64,000 nucleotides of DNA from Paraburkholderia kirstenboschensis (GCF_904848585.1 NZ_CAJHCR010000001.1:1-64000), one strand, 5' to 3'; positions 30,278 through 40,906 are shown, counted from the stretch's first letter. Notes: generated by a model from the sequence alone, not told the origin. Translations and numbers: made by a program.

Positions 30278-30949
30278 ATGACCACGCAGATTCTGTTTAT
30301 CCGGCACGGCGAGACCGACTGGAACCGCATCAAACGCATTCAAGGGCACATCGACATTCCGCTCGCGTCGGTAGGACTTGCCCAGGCGCAAAGCCTCGCA
30401 CGCCGCATCGTCGATCAAGTGAAGCACGGCGCGCGGCTCGATGCGATTTATTCGAGCGACCTGCAGCGCGCGCGGCAAACCGCGCAACCCGTCGCGGACG
30501 CGCTCGGCTTGCCGGTGCATCTGCGCGAAGGTTTGCGCGAGCGCTCATACGGCGCGTTCCAGGGCCACGACAGCGACGAAATCGCCGCGCGCTTCCCAGA
30601 CGAATACGCACACTGGCAAACCCGCGACCCCGGCTTCACGCCGCCCGGAGGCGAGTCGCAGCGCGCGTTCTACCACCGCGTGTTGCACGCGATCGAACCG
30701 CTCGTCGCCGCGCATCCGGGTGGGCGAATCGCCTGTGTCGCGCATGGTGGCGTGCTCGATTGTGTGCGTCGCTTTGCATGCGGTTTACCGCTCGATGCAC
30801 CGCGCGACTACACGCTGCTGAACACTAGCGTGAATGTGGTGGACTTCGACAACGGCCGCGCGACGGTGGTGTCGTGGGGCGACGTCTCGCATCTCGACGC
30901 ACCCAGCGCGGACGATAGCTTCAAGAAGGTCCCGGAACCGGGGCGTTGA
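30278..30949 (+). CDS. histidine phosphatase family protein
   Basis: 223-aa branch-1 histidine phosphatase, phosphoglycerate-mutase-like. The catalytic motif is LFIRHGETDWNR with nucleophile His10, plus SSDLQRARQTAQPVA, the acid-donor region LRERSYGAFQGHD and the second His in VAHGGVLDC. The substrate is not predictable. It follows dtd by 66 nt and may share its transcript. Confidence 0.9.
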   Translation: MTTQILFIRHGETDWNRIKRIQGHIDIPLASVGLAQAQSLARRIVDQVKHGARLDAIYSSDLQRARQTAQPVADALGLPVHLREGLRERSYGAFQGHDSDEIAARFPDEYAHWQTRDPGFTPPGGESQRAFYHRVLHAIEPLVAAHPGGRIACVAHGGVLDCVRRFACGLPLDAPRDYTLLNTSVNVVDFDNGRATVVSWGDVSHLDAPSADDSFKKVPEPGR

Positions 30950-31171
30950 TCACTCGCGCCGCGTCACTCGACGTTACGCCACGCCACGTGAGCTCGCGTC
31001 ACGCCGTTGAGCGAAGTCCGTCTCGCGCGCCGCAGTAACCCGCCGACGCGCGCGTTTGGACACGCCGTACTCCCCGTTCATCTGATCACTGGTGACTGAT
31101 GCGACGACGCGCACGCGAAGCCAAGCCGCTCAACCGGCCCACGAATAGCCGCTTGCGCTTTGAGATCCGGC

Positions 31172-32236
31172 TCAGGTCGCAGCCGAGTCCCACAGCCCAG
31201 GCAACGTGCTGGACGCGTCCGGCGCCGCGAGCCCGAAGTGCCGGTAAGTCAGCAGCGTGGCCACACGGCCGCGCGGCGTGCGTTGCAGGAAGCCTTGCTG
31301 GATCAGATACGGCTCGAGCACGTCTTCGATAGTGTCGCGTTCTTCGCCGATGGCCGCCGCAAGGTTGTCGACGCCGACCGGCCCGCCGTCGAACTTATGC
31401 AGAATCGCTTCCAGCAGCTTGCGGTCCATCAGGTCGAAGCCGACCGCGTCGACGTCGAGCATTCTGAGCGCCGCATCGGCGACTTGCGCGGTGATGTTGC
31501 CGTCGGCTTTAACTTCGGCGAAATCGCGCACGCGGCGCAGCAGCCGGTTGGCGATACGCGGTGTGCCTCGTGCGCGTTTGGCAATTTCGAACGCGCCGTC
31601 AGGATGAATCTGCGCATTCAGGAGCGAAGCCGAACGCGTGACGATGCGCGCGAGTTCCTCGGCGTTATAAAACTCCAACCGTGCAACGATTCCGAAGCGA
31701 TCACGCAGCGGATTGGTCAGCATGCCCGCGCGGGTGGTCGCACCGACCAGTGTGAACGGCTGCAAGTCCAGCTTGACGCTGCGTGCGGCCGGCCCTTCGC
31801 CGATCATGATGTCGATCTGATAATCCTCCAACGCGGGGTACAGAATTTCTTCGACGACCGGCGAAAGCCGGTGAATTTCGTCGATGAACAACACGTCGTT
31901 GGCTTCGAGATTGGTCAGCAGCGCGGCCAGGTCGCCGGCGCGCTCCAGCACCGGTCCGGAGGTTTGCCGCAGATTCACGCCCATTTCCCGCGCGATGATG
32001 TGCGCGAGCGTGGTTTTGCCCAAGCCCGGCGGCCCAAACAGCAACACGTGGTCGAGCGATTCGGAGCGGCGCTTGGCGGCCTCAATGAAGATTTCCAGCT
32101 GACCGCGCACTTTTTCCTGCCCGACATATTCTTCGAGCTGGCGCGGTCGCAACGCTCGTTCGAACGCTTCCTCGTTCGGCGAGACGGGCGTGGCCGCGAT
32201 GATGCGCTCGGCGGCGAGTTTGTCGGTTTCGATCAT
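31172..32236 (-). CDS. ruvB: Holliday junction branch-migration helicase subunit RuvB
   Basis: 354-aa AAA+ motor. Walker [10 protein letters not shown], Walker B LFIDEIHR, sensor ATTRAG and the C-terminal winged helix ending [24 protein letters not shown] are all present. Start [13 protein letters not shown] at 32236 is preferred; the open frame extends 51 bp upstream without a family match. It is last of ruvC-ruvA-ruvB on this strand. The 222 bp beyond its stop hold no gene. Confidence 0.96.
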   Translation of the reverse strand: MIETDKLAAERIIAATPVSPNEEAFERALRPRQLEEYVGQEKVRGQLEIFIEAAKRRSESLDHVLLFGPPGLGKTTLAHIIAREMGVNLRQTSGPVLERAGDLAALLTNLEANDVLFIDEIHRLSPVVEEILYPALEDYQIDIMIGEGPAARSVKLDLQPFTLVGATTRAGMLTNPLRDRFGIVARLEFYNAEELARIVTRSASLLNAQIHPDGAFEIAKRARGTPRIANRLLRRVRDFAEVKADGNITAQVADAALRMLDVDAVGFDLMDRKLLEAILHKFDGGPVGVDNLAAAIGEERDTIEDVLEPYLIQQGFLQRTPRGRVATLLTYRHFGLAAPDASSTLPGLWDSAAT

Positions 32237-32370
32237 GTGGTCATTGTACCGCGCGAGGACGGTCCGGAAACCCGGCCGAATGGCCAAGGCGCCTCGACCT
32301 GACAGACGACTTCACATCACGCGGGCATCTTTCCCCGAGCACGGCGAGGCCGCCGCCGAGGCCCTCGGCT

Positions 32371-32952
32371 TCAGGCCTTGGACAACGCCTTGAGCGCGAG
32401 TTTGATGCCTTCTGAGACGCCGGTGCCGGCCGGCACGTTCTTGATTGCGGCCAACGCTTCTTTCTCCGAGTAGCCCAATGCGAGCAGCGCGTTGAGAATG
32501 TCGGACGCGTGATCCGATGCGGACGCCGCGCCGGCCATCGCGCCCAGGTCCGCGCCGAGCTTGCCCTTCAGTTCGAGCAGCAGCCGCTCCGCCGTCTTCT
32601 TGCCGATGCCGGGCACGCGCGTGAGGCGCGCGGCGTCCTGCATCGTGACGGTCTGCGAAAGCTCGTGCACGCTCATGCCGGACAGCACGGCCAGCGCCAT
32701 GCGCGCGCCGATGCCCGAGATCTTGAGCAACTCGCGGAAAGTGGAGCGTTCCTCGGTGGTGCCGAAGCCGTAGAGCAGATGCGCGTCTTCTCGCACGATC
32801 ATTTGCGTGAGCAGTACCACGCGTTCGCCGGTGGACGGCAAGTTGTAGAACGTGCTCATCGGCACATCGACTTCGTAACCGACGCCGTTGCAGTCGACGA
32901 GCAGATGCGGCGGGTTTTTTTCCAGCAGAACGCCGGCAATGCGACCGATCAT
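32371..32952 (-). CDS. ruvA: Holliday junction DNA-binding subunit RuvA
   Basis: 193 aa. The OB-fold N-terminus [28 protein letters not shown], the acidic-pin region, tandem helix-hairpin-helix motifs ([17 protein letters not shown] and [16 protein letters not shown]) and the C-terminal RuvB-binding domain are complete. It tetramerises on four-way junctions. Confidence 0.97.
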   Translation of the reverse strand: MIGRIAGVLLEKNPPHLLVDCNGVGYEVDVPMSTFYNLPSTGERVVLLTQMIVREDAHLLYGFGTTEERSTFRELLKISGIGARMALAVLSGMSVHELSQTVTMQDAARLTRVPGIGKKTAERLLLELKGKLGADLGAMAGAASASDHASDILNALLALGYSEKEALAAIKNVPAGTGVSEGIKLALKALSKA

Positions 32953-33057
32953 GGCGAATTCAAATTCGAGAGAAAGGGCGAGTGTAGCGCAGGGCGTGTG
33001 TGCCGCTTGAGGCCAGTCATCGCATCAAGCGAAAAAAGCGGGGGCCGCACGGAAAGA

Positions 33058-33600
33058 TCAGCCAACCAGACGCCCGCGTCTCACGCGCAATCCTTTCTTC
33101 GCGAGCGAAGGCGCGATGCCGCCGAGCGTGCTCAATGTCGTGCCGCCGTGCGCATGACATATGGCCATGCCGAGCGCGTCGGCGGCGTCGGTGCTCGGCA
33201 CGCCCGAAAGATTGAGCAGGCGCACGACCATCTGCTGCATCTGCTCCTTGGTCGCGCGGCCATAACCGACTACGGCCTGCTTCAACTGCAGGGCGGTGTA
33301 TTCGGCGACCGGCACGCCGCCCGCCACGAGTCCGCAGATGGCCGCGCCGCGCGCCTGGCCGAGCAGCAACGTGGATTGCGGATTGACGTTGACGAACACT
33401 TTTTCGATTGCCGATTGATCCGGCGAGTGCTGGCGAATCAGCGTCGAGATGCCCTCGAAGATAGTGCCGAGCCGCGACGGCAAATCGGCGTCCGCGGTCT
33501 TGATGATGCCGCTGGCGACATAGCTGAGTGTGTGACCGCTTTGATCGATCACGCCGAAGCCGGTCACGCGCAAGCCGGGGTCGATGCCGAGAATTCTCAT
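33058..33600 (-). CDS. ruvC: crossover junction endodeoxyribonuclease RuvC
   Basis: 180-aa RNase-H-fold resolvase. The catalytic acidic residues lie in [17 protein letters not shown] (D7), [10 protein letters not shown], and the distal [13 protein letters not shown]. Length is typical, with a short basic tail [10 protein letters not shown]. It heads ruvCAB; the ruvA start is 105 nt downstream. Confidence 0.97.
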   Translation of the reverse strand: MRILGIDPGLRVTGFGVIDQSGHTLSYVASGIIKTADADLPSRLGTIFEGISTLIRQHSPDQSAIEKVFVNVNPQSTLLLGQARGAAICGLVAGGVPVAEYTALQLKQAVVGYGRATKEQMQQMVVRLLNLSGVPSTDAADALGMAICHAHGGTTLSTLGGIAPSLAKKGLRVRRGRLVG

Positions 33601-33728
33601 GAAGTGCCGCAGATGCGGTTAAAACCAGGTGCCTGCGATACTACAACACACGCGCCGCGCGGCGGTCGGCATGTGGCGAGGCATGCGGAATAAAAACTGC
33701 TGCTTTCGACGCAGGGAGGCGATCGCAC

Positions 33729-33968
33729 ATGCAGCGCTATGGGAACAGGAGCGGGAAATCCGGCGTCGTGGCTTACGAAATCGGCGATGACTTCGTCGCC
33801 GCTCGCTTCAACTCGGGCACGACCTACTGGTATTCGAAAAAGAGCGTCGGCGCGAAACATGTGGCCGAACTCAAGCGCCTCGCGAAGCAAGGCGAGGGCC
33901 TTAGCACCTACATCAGCCAGCACCCGGAAGTGAGAGACGGCTACGAGCGCAAGGACCCGCCGGACTGA
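33729..33968 (+). CDS. small KTSC-like protein
   Basis: 79 aa. Strand pattern VAYEIGDDFVAARFNSGTTYWYS followed by a helix (VAELKRLAKQGEGLSTYIS) resembles KTSC domains, named after a conserved Lys-Thr-Ser-Cys pattern and often linked to lysyl-tRNA synthetase. The assignment is by shape, not confident. GGGAGG nine bases before ATG supports real translation. It stands alone between divergent ruvC and convergent purH. Confidence 0.7.
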   Translation: MQRYGNRSGKSGVVAYEIGDDFVAARFNSGTTYWYSKKSVGAKHVAELKRLAKQGEGLSTYISQHPEVRDGYERKDPPD

Positions 33969-33998
33969 CTACTCAGGCTCGGCATTGCTCGGGCGTCC

Positions 33999-34037
33999 AA
34001 AAACAAAACGACCCGGCGGAGAATTCCATCGGGCCGT
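33999..34037 (-). terminator. purH terminator
   Basis: Read leftward: ACGGCCCG, long loop, CGGGTCGT (one G-U pair), then TTTTGTTTTT. It closes the dusB-fis-purH transcript. Confidence 0.7.
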
Positions 34038-34091
34038 TCTATCGTCTCTTATTGCGGATGATGCAAAGACACGCCGCTCGTCAGACCCGGA

Positions 34092-35657
34092 TCAATGACG
34101 GAAATGACGCACGCCGGTCAACACCATCGCGATGTTGTGTTCGTCAGCGGCGCTAACCACTTCGTCGTCGCGCATCGAGCCGCCCGGTTGAATCACGCAG
34201 GTCGCGCCCGCTGCCACGACCACGTCGAGGCCGTCGCGGAACGGAAAGAACGCGTCCGACGCGACCGCCGAGCCAGTCAGCTTCAAACCGGCGTTCTGCG
34301 CCTTGATGCTCGCGATGCGCGCCGAGTCCACACGGCTCATCTGGCCCGCGCCGACGCCGAGCGTCATGCCGTTGCCGCAGAACACGATCGCGTTCGACTT
34401 CACGTACTTCGCCACGCGCCATGCGAACAGCAGGTCGTCCATTTCCTTCGGCGTCGGATGACGCTTCGTGACCACGCGCAATTCGCGCGGCTGCACGTTC
34501 TTCGAGTCGAGTGATTGAACCAGCAGGCCGCCGCCCACGCGCTTCAGATCGAACGCGTTGTGGCCTTCGCCCAGGGCGATTTCAAGCAAGCGCACATTCT
34601 GCTTCGCCGCGAAAACCTGACGCGCTTCGGCGCTGAACGACGGTGCGATCAGCACTTCGACGAACTGCTTGGCCACCGCTTGCGCCGCCGCTTCATCAAC
34701 CTCGCGATTGAATGCGATGATGCCGCCGAACGCCGACGTCGGATCGGTCTGGAACGCCTTCGAATATGCTTCGTTCGCGTCGGCGCCGACCGCCACGCCG
34801 CACGGATTCGCATGCTTGACGATCACGCAGGCCGGCACGTCGAAGGTCTTCACGCATTCCCACGCCGCGTCGGAGTCGGCAATGTTGTTGTACGAGAGTT
34901 CCTTGCCTTGCAACTGGTTGTAGTTCGCGAGCGCGCCGGCCGGAACCGACAGGTCGCGATAGAACGCGGCGCTCTGATGCGGGTTTTCGCCGTAGCGCAA
35001 ATCCTGCACCTTGTCGAAGGCGAGGTTGAAGGTCGCCGGATAAGCGTTGCGCGACGCGTGCTGCAGTTCGTCGGTGAGGCTCGTCAGATAGTTCGTGATC
35101 GCGCCGTCGTACTGCGCGGTGTGTGCGAACACCTTGGTCGCGAGACGGAAGTTCGTCTTGTACGACACCGCATTGCTGTTCGCGCGCATTTCCTCGAGCA
35201 CGACCGCGTAATCAGCGGGATCGACCACCACGGTCACGTCGCGATGATTCTTCGCAGCGGAGCGCAGCATGGTCGGGCCGCCGATGTCGATGTTCTCGAT
35301 CGCGTCTTCCAGCGAGCACTCTTCTTTCGACACCGTCTGCACGAACGGGTACAGGTTCACGACCAGCAGGTCGATGGTCGGAATGTCGTGCTTCTCAAGC
35401 GCCGCCATGTGTTCCGGCAGGTCGCGGCGCGCGAGAATGCCGCCGTGCACCTTCGGATGCAGCGTCTTCACGCGCCCGTCCAGCATTTCCGGGAAGCCCG
35501 TGTAGTCGGCGACTTCGGTGACGGAGAGGCCCGCGTCCGCGAGCAGTTTCGCGGTGCCGCCGGTCGACAGGATCTTGACGCCGAGGTCCGACAGCGACTT
35601 GGCGAAGTCGAGGATGCCGGACTTGTCGGAAACGGAGATGAGCGCTTGCTTGATCAT
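34092..35657 (-). CDS. purH: bifunctional AICAR formyltransferase / IMP cyclohydrolase
   Basis: 521 aa, the last two steps to IMP. The N-terminal cyclohydrolase shows [24 protein letters not shown] and [13 protein letters not shown]. The C-terminal transformylase shows [20 protein letters not shown] and PFRDGLDVV. Typical length. It is downstream of dusB-fis on the same strand with a 56-nt gap, the arrangement seen in related beta-proteobacteria. Confidence 0.97.
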   Translation of the reverse strand: MIKQALISVSDKSGILDFAKSLSDLGVKILSTGGTAKLLADAGLSVTEVADYTGFPEMLDGRVKTLHPKVHGGILARRDLPEHMAALEKHDIPTIDLLVVNLYPFVQTVSKEECSLEDAIENIDIGGPTMLRSAAKNHRDVTVVVDPADYAVVLEEMRANSNAVSYKTNFRLATKVFAHTAQYDGAITNYLTSLTDELQHASRNAYPATFNLAFDKVQDLRYGENPHQSAAFYRDLSVPAGALANYNQLQGKELSYNNIADSDAAWECVKTFDVPACVIVKHANPCGVAVGADANEAYSKAFQTDPTSAFGGIIAFNREVDEAAAQAVAKQFVEVLIAPSFSAEARQVFAAKQNVRLLEIALGEGHNAFDLKRVGGGLLVQSLDSKNVQPRELRVVTKRHPTPKEMDDLLFAWRVAKYVKSNAIVFCGNGMTLGVGAGQMSRVDSARIASIKAQNAGLKLTGSAVASDAFFPFRDGLDVVVAAGATCVIQPGGSMRDDEVVSAADEHNIAMVLTGVRHFRH

Positions 35658-35713
35658 GATGAAGACGAAAAGCCGAAGGGAAACGTGGCAGGGCGCGAGA
35701 AAACTACTTGGAG

Positions 35714-35947
35714 CTACAACAAACCGTGCTGTTGCAGCTTCTTGCGCAGCGTATTGCGGTTGATGCCGAGATACTCGGCGGCCAGCGACTGATTGCCGCC
35801 GGCCTGCTCGAGCACCACTTCGAGCAGGGGTTTTTCAACGCACGAGATCACCATGTCATACACGTCGTGCGGATTCGAGCCGTCGAGATCCTGGAAATAC
35901 ACGCCCAGGCTGTCGCGGACAGATTGTTCGATATTGTTCTTGCTCAT
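35714..35947 (-). CDS. fis: Fis-family DNA-binding protein
   Basis: 77-aa nucleoid-associated protein. The C-terminal helix-turn-helix [28 protein letters not shown] is the Fis/NtrC-type DNA-binding element. Its ATG overlaps the dusB stop by 4 nt, giving the conserved dusB-fis translational coupling. It is shorter than the 98-aa E. coli Fis at the N-terminus, as is usual in beta-proteobacteria. Confidence 0.93.
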   Translation of the reverse strand: MSKNNIEQSVRDSLGVYFQDLDGSNPHDVYDMVISCVEKPLLEVVLEQAGGNQSLAAEYLGINRNTLRKKLQQHGLL

Positions 35948-37020
35948 GCTGCCAGTCGGTCTGTGTGATCCTCGCCCTTGTTGTCGGGCCCGGAGTTGCC
36001 AACGGTTTCGTCGACGTAGACGAGGCGGTCGGAGATCGCCTTCTGTGCGTCGAAAAACTCGTTGACGGCGAGGAGTTGTTCGCGCGAGGTGTCCAGCGTA
36101 TTCATGCGATGCCGGAACACGTTGGCGCCGGAAAGGCCGCGAGTGTACCAGCCGATGTGCTTGCGCGCAGTGCGAACGCCGGTAAATTCCCCGTAGAACT
36201 CGTAGTGATCTTCCAGGTGCTCGTTCATGACCTGCTGGATTTCGTCGATGCGCGGCGGCGGCAGCAACTCGCCCGTCTGCAGGAAATGTTCAATCTCGCG
36301 AAACAGCCACGGGCGACCCTGCGCGGCGCGGCCGATCATGATGGCGTCGGCGCCCGTGACGGCGAGCACGTGGCGTGCTTTCTCCGGCGACGTTATGTCG
36401 CCGTTGGCCACCACCGGAATGCGCACCGCCGCCTTTACTGCGGCGATGGTCTCGTATTCGGCGTCGCCGTGATACAGGTCGGCGCGCGTGCGGCCGTGCA
36501 CGGTCAGCATGGAGATGCCGGCGTCTTGCGCTAGGCGAGCGACGTTCAGCGCATTCCTGTTCTCGCGATTCCAGCCGGTGCGGATTTTCAGCGTGACCGG
36601 CACCGCGTCGGGACCGACGCCCACCGCGCCCACCACCGCCTCGACAATGCGCTGCACGAGCGGCTCGTTCTGCAACAAGGCCGAACCTGCCGCCACATTG
36701 CACACCTTCTTGGCCGGACAGCCCATATTGATGTCGATGATCTGCGCGCCGTTCGCCACGTTGTAGCGGGCCGCTTCGGCCATCATGGCGGGATCGGCGC
36801 CGGCGATCTGCACGGCGATCGGCTCGACCTCGCCCGCGTGATTCGCGCGGCGCATGGTCTTCTCGCTTTTCCACAATTGCGCGTTCGACGCGACCATTTC
36901 GGACACTGCATAGCCCGCGCCCAACCGCTTGCACAACTGCCGGAACGGACGGTCGGTCACGCCGGCCATGGGCGCGACGAACAGGTTATTGCGCAGATTG
37001 TGCGAGCCGAGAGTGGGCAT
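35944..37020 (-). CDS. dusB: tRNA-dihydrouridine synthase B
   Basis: 358-aa flavoenzyme reducing uridine in the tRNA D-loop. FVAPMAGVTDRPFR, INMGCPAKKVCNVAAGSALL (catalytic Cys), TLKIRTGW, VHGRTR and GDITSPEKARHVL mark the FMN TIM barrel and active site. The extra C-terminal ~20 residues ([18 protein letters not shown]) look disordered. First gene of dusB-fis-purH. Confidence 0.95.
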   Translation of the reverse strand: MPTLGSHNLRNNLFVAPMAGVTDRPFRQLCKRLGAGYAVSEMVASNAQLWKSEKTMRRANHAGEVEPIAVQIAGADPAMMAEAARYNVANGAQIIDINMGCPAKKVCNVAAGSALLQNEPLVQRIVEAVVGAVGVGPDAVPVTLKIRTGWNRENRNALNVARLAQDAGISMLTVHGRTRADLYHGDAEYETIAAVKAAVRIPVVANGDITSPEKARHVLAVTGADAIMIGRAAQGRPWLFREIEHFLQTGELLPPPRIDEIQQVMNEHLEDHYEFYGEFTGVRTARKHIGWYTRGLSGANVFRHRMNTLDTSREQLLAVNEFFDAQKAISDRLVYVDETVGNSGPDNKGEDHTDRLAA

Positions 37021-37282
37021 GACGTGGACGCGCGCGCGGCCGATTGCACAGTGTTGTCAATCGGAGCGTTCGCGAAATGCGAGGGAAAACCGCTATTTTA
37101 GCGTTAACAGATAACCCGCACCGGACCGGCGCACGCCGTAACCCATTAAATCTTCTATGAAAGTGGTCGGCGTCATAGAGTTCCGGCTGCTCGCCGAACG
37201 CGGTTCGGGCCGCGAAAACGGGGCGAAAGCGGAGGCGACACGAGCCGCGTATAAAACGGCACGCGAGCCGCGCGCCTTTCGC

Positions 37283-38656
37283 TCAGCGGCGCTGCCCGAA
37301 CATCATCTGACGCGCGAGCGCGGTTTTCACCGGCGGCACGAATTCAAGCGCAGTCAGCGCGAGGCCGCGCATGATCGCGAGCGGCGCGAAGTCGACGGTG
37401 AAAAGGCGGGCGAGCGTGTCGGTCGCACCGATCGTCATGCGCCGGTCGAGCGCGCGGCGCTGTGCGAACGTCGCGAGCGCGAGCGGCGTGGGGCCTTCCG
37501 CCGACAACGCGTCGGCGAGCGCGTGCGCGTCGCGCAAGCCGAGATTGAGCCCTTGTCCCGCGACCGGATGCAGAGTTTGCGCCGCATTGCCAATTGCGAC
37601 GGCGCGGCCCTTCACGAGCGTATCGACGGCGTTCAGCCCGAGCGGGAACGACGCCCGCCCCTTGATGTGCGTGAAGCGTCCCATGCGACCGCCGAACGCG
37701 CTGCCGAGTTCGTGCAGGAATTCGTCGTCGGAGAGTTGCGCGCGGCGCGCGGCTTCGTCCGGCGAGCAGCACCACACGAGCGCGTAGTCCGCGCCGCGCA
37801 CGCCGCCCATCGGCAGCAACGCGATCGGGCCTTCCGGCGTGAAGCGTTCCCACGCGACATGCGGCTGCGGCGCCGACACGGTCACCGTGCCGACCAGCGC
37901 CGTTTGCCCGTAGTCGCGCGTGCCCTGTTTGTCCGCGCGATTGCCGGCGTGCTCGCCCGCGTCGTTCGGAGCCGATGTGCGCGGGTGCGTTTCGGGGTCG
38001 CGCCCGTCGTTTGCTTCGGCGTCGTTCGCTGCGCTCGCACCGATGGCCGCGGCTGCACGCCTCGTTGCGCCGCTGCGTCCGCCGTCGTGTCCGCCTTTTT
38101 GATCGCCGAACAGGCCACCTTCCGCATTCACCAGAATCCGTGTGCGCAAGCGGCGCGTGATGCCGGCGGTTTCGATCGGCAGCGTGACGCCGTCGTTTTC
38201 CTGAACGGGCGCGGCGGCGGAGGTCGAGCGGAACCAGTGCACCGGCGTCGCGTGCACCGCTTCGGCGAGGCCATGCACGATCGAGCCGTAGCGCAGCACG
38301 TAGCCGAGCGCCGGCAGGCCGTGCTCGCCGTGGTCGATCAGCGTGCGGCCGAAATGACCGCGCTGCGATACGTGGATGCGTTGGATCGCGGTGGCGTCGG
38401 CGGGCCAGCGCAGCGGCTCCAGGATCATGCGGCTGCCGTGCGAAACGGCGATCGCGCGCGGATCGGCAATCGAGTCTTCCGGCTCGCGTGCGTCGACGAG
38501 GCCGACTTTGAGCGCGCGCGTCGCGCTGCGGCGGGCCAGCCAACCGGCAAGCGCGAGCCCCACCGGCCCGGCGCCCACGATCGTCACGTCGAAGTCGAAT
38601 GCCTGATCGAGTGCAGCGGGCTTCAAGATCACCGTGGACGGGGAGACATCGTTCAT
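37283..38656 (-). CDS. UbiH/COQ6-family FAD-dependent hydroxylase
   Basis: 457-aa flavoprotein monooxygenase, probably a ubiquinone ring hydroxylase. The dinucleotide fold reads DVTIVGAGPVGLALAGWLARR, and the FAD motif GRAVAIGNAAQTLHPVAGQGLNLGLRDAHAL is intact. It is ~60 residues longer than typical because of a Gly/Ala/Asp/Asn-rich insert at about residues 184-247. Whether the position acted on is C4, C5 or C6 cannot be told by eye. Its stop-to-start gap to dusB is 262 bp without a gene. pepP ends 20 bp upstream, the common pepP-ubiH pairing. Confidence 0.88.
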   Translation of the reverse strand: MNDVSPSTVILKPAALDQAFDFDVTIVGAGPVGLALAGWLARRSATRALKVGLVDAREPEDSIADPRAIAVSHGSRMILEPLRWPADATAIQRIHVSQRGHFGRTLIDHGEHGLPALGYVLRYGSIVHGLAEAVHATPVHWFRSTSAAAPVQENDGVTLPIETAGITRRLRTRILVNAEGGLFGDQKGGHDGGRSGATRRAAAAIGASAANDAEANDGRDPETHPRTSAPNDAGEHAGNRADKQGTRDYGQTALVGTVTVSAPQPHVAWERFTPEGPIALLPMGGVRGADYALVWCCSPDEAARRAQLSDDEFLHELGSAFGGRMGRFTHIKGRASFPLGLNAVDTLVKGRAVAIGNAAQTLHPVAGQGLNLGLRDAHALADALSAEGPTPLALATFAQRRALDRRMTIGATDTLARLFTVDFAPLAIMRGLALTALEFVPPVKTALARQMMFGQRR

Positions 38657-38675
38657 TGCGGGTTACTTCCTTGTT

Positions 38676-40067
38676 TCATGAGCCGCGGGCGTCGCGCATC
38701 AGCGCTTCGATCTCGTCGGCGGCGACCGGCACGTCGCGCGTCATAAGTTCACAGCCTGCGGGCGTGACGATCGCGTCGTCCTCGATGCGAATGCCGATGT
38801 TCCAGTAGCGCTCGGGCACGCCTTCGGCCGGGCGGATATACAAGCCGGGCTCGATGGTCAGCGTCATCGATGCCTGCAACCTGCGCCAGGGCAGCGCGCC
38901 GGCTTCGTCGCGCGGCGCGCCGCGCTCGCGGTAGTCGCCCACATCGTGCACGTCCATGCCGAGCCAGTGGCCGGTGCGGTGCATATAGAACGGCGCGTAG
39001 GCGCGCTCGGCGATCACGTCGTCGACAGAAGCGAACTTGTTGCGCTCGACGATGCCCGTGTCCAGCAAGCCTTGGGACAGCACGCGCACGGCGGCCTGAT
39101 GCGGATCGTCGAAGCTGGCGCCGACGCGCGTGGCGTCGACGGCCGCCTGCTGCGCGGCCAGCACGATGTCGTACAGCTCGCGCTGCGCCGGCGTGAAGCG
39201 GCCGCTCGCCGGGAACGTGCGCGTGATGTCGGATGCGTAGCCGTCCAGTTCGCAGGCCGCGTCGATCAGGATGAGGTCGCCATCCTGCGCAATCGCGTTG
39301 CCGGCCGGATAGTGCAGCACGCATGCATTGGCGCCGGCCGCGACGATCGACGTATAGGCGGGCGCCTGCGCGCCGAATTTGCGGAACGTGTAGAGCAGCT
39401 CCGCTTCGAGTTCGTACTCGCGCACGCCGGGGCGGCACGTTGCCATCGCCCGGCGGTGCGCCTGCGCGGAGATTTGCCCGGCGCGGCGCATGATCGCAAG
39501 TTCGTGGTCGTCCTTGATGAGCCGCATGTCGTCGAGCAGCGGCACGAGATCGCGTGCGGCCATGGGCGCCGCGACGCCGCTGCGGCCTTGAGCGCGCACG
39601 GCCTCGAGCCAGCCGCGCACCTGGCTGTCCAGTTTTTCCGACGCGCCGAGCGCGTAGTGCAGCGACGGCTTGTCCGCGAGCAGCCGCGGCAGGTGCACGT
39701 CGATTTCGCCGACCGGAAAAGCGGCGTCGAATCCGAACGCCACGCGCGCGCCGTCGGGCCCGAAACGGAAGCCTTCCCACGTTTCACGCTCGATGTTTTT
39801 CTCGCGGCAGAACAGGATGGACGCGGGCTCGCCAGGTGCGGCGCTTGCGTCGAGCACGAGCAGCGCCTCGGGCTCGGTGAAGCCGGTCAAATAGTAGAAG
39901 TAGCTGTCGTGCCGGTACGGATAATCCGCGTCCCGGTTGCGCAGCGCTTCGGGCGCGGTCGGCACGATGGCGACGCCGCCGCCCGCTGCGCGCAGCGCGG
40001 CGAGTACGCGCTCGCGGCGCGTGCGGTAGACGTCGATGGCGATGGTGGGTTCGGTCGGCTGGTTCAT
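38676..40067 (-). CDS. pepP: Xaa-Pro aminopeptidase (M24B)
   Basis: 463-aa creatinase-fold metallopeptidase removing N-terminal residues before proline. Dinuclear metal ligands are seen in LIDAACELDGYASDITRTFP, MHRTGHWLGMDVHDVGDY, LTIEPGLYI and GIRIEDDAIV. Start MNQPTEPTIAID at 40067; the open frame continues 183 bp upstream but without similarity. Co-oriented with the UbiH-family gene 20 bp downstream. Confidence 0.94.
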   Translation of the reverse strand: MNQPTEPTIAIDVYRTRRERVLAALRAAGGGVAIVPTAPEALRNRDADYPYRHDSYFYYLTGFTEPEALLVLDASAAPGEPASILFCREKNIERETWEGFRFGPDGARVAFGFDAAFPVGEIDVHLPRLLADKPSLHYALGASEKLDSQVRGWLEAVRAQGRSGVAAPMAARDLVPLLDDMRLIKDDHELAIMRRAGQISAQAHRRAMATCRPGVREYELEAELLYTFRKFGAQAPAYTSIVAAGANACVLHYPAGNAIAQDGDLILIDAACELDGYASDITRTFPASGRFTPAQRELYDIVLAAQQAAVDATRVGASFDDPHQAAVRVLSQGLLDTGIVERNKFASVDDVIAERAYAPFYMHRTGHWLGMDVHDVGDYRERGAPRDEAGALPWRRLQASMTLTIEPGLYIRPAEGVPERYWNIGIRIEDDAIVTPAGCELMTRDVPVAADEIEALMRDARGS

Positions 40068-40291
40068 CGTGCGATTGTAGCGCCCAATGCATAGAGTCAT
40101 TTTGTGCCGATGCCGGCGGGGAACGACCGGCGCGTTGGCCGTTCGGCCGGCTAGACGGCGCTCGTGCGGCGCGGCAATGTTGCAATCCATCCACAGCGAA
40201 CGTGCATGCGGCTCGCAGAGAGCGCACGGGCCGCTCGCGCATGGCGCCAAGCACTTATACTTTCGCCGGATTCAGAAAAAGGCAGATGGCA

Positions 40292-40906
40292 ATGATGAAA
40301 CTCATCGGTTCGCTCGCCAGCCCGTTCGTGCGCAAAGCGCGCATCGTGCTGGCCGACAAGAAGATCGACTACGAGCTGGTGCCCGAGAACGTCTGGGCGC
40401 CGGATACCCGCATTCACACCTTCAATCCCCTTGGCAAGGTGCCGTGCCTCGTCATGGAAGACGGCGAAGCGGTGTTCGACTCGCGCGTGATCTGCGAGTA
40501 CGTGGACACGCTGTCGCCGGTCGGCAAGCTGATTCCGCAGTCGGGGCGCGAGCGCATCGAGGTGCGTTGCTGGGAAGCGCTCGCCGACGGCCTGCTGGAC
40601 GCGGCCGTGCTGATCCGCCTTGAAAGCACGCAGCGCACGCCGGAGCAGCGGGTCGACGCGTGGGTGGCGCGGCAGCAGCGCAAGATCGACGAAGCGCTCG
40701 TCGCCATGTCTCAAGGCCTGGGCAGCAAGCCGTGGTGCGCGGGCAATCACTACACGCTCGCCGATATCGCCGTGGGTTGCGCGTTGGGCTATCTGGACTT
40801 CCGCATGCCGGAACTGAACTGGCGCGAGTCGCATCCGAATCTCGACAAGCATTTTCAGAAGCTTTCGCTGCGCCAGTCGTTTATTGATACCGTGCCGGCT
40901 AACTGA
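40292..40906 (+). CDS. glutathione S-transferase family protein
   Basis: 204 aa. The thioredoxin-like N-domain reads MKLIGSLASPFVRKARIVLADKKI, with LGKVPCLVMEDGEAVFDSRVICEYV, where the ES-type glutathione motif appears as D-S. The helical C-domain includes ADGLLDAAVLIRLES and YTLADIAVGCALGYLDFR. AAAAAGG at 40276-40282 is best spaced for ATG 40292; ATGs at 40286 and 40295 are alternatives. The substrate is unknown. Confidence 0.88.
   Translation: MMKLIGSLASPFVRKARIVLADKKIDYELVPENVWAPDTRIHTFNPLGKVPCLVMEDGEAVFDSRVICEYVDTLSPVGKLIPQSGRERIEVRCWEALADGLLDAAVLIRLESTQRTPEQRVDAWVARQQRKIDEALVAMSQGLGSKPWCAGNHYTLADIAVGCALGYLDFRMPELNWRESHPNLDKHFQKLSLRQSFIDTVPAN

Noticed and set aside
30950..31171. Possible gene or attachment site between the histidine phosphatase and ruvB
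   Set aside because: Only short GC-rich imperfect repeats such as GTCACTCGACG-like segments were seen; no convincing frame or duplicated attachment core.
37157..38746. 529-aa open frame antisense to the UbiH-family gene
   Set aside because: It is the mirror of a real gene in GC-rich DNA: Arg/Ala-rich translation, no ribosome-binding site and no family match, while the opposite strand has complete FAD motifs.
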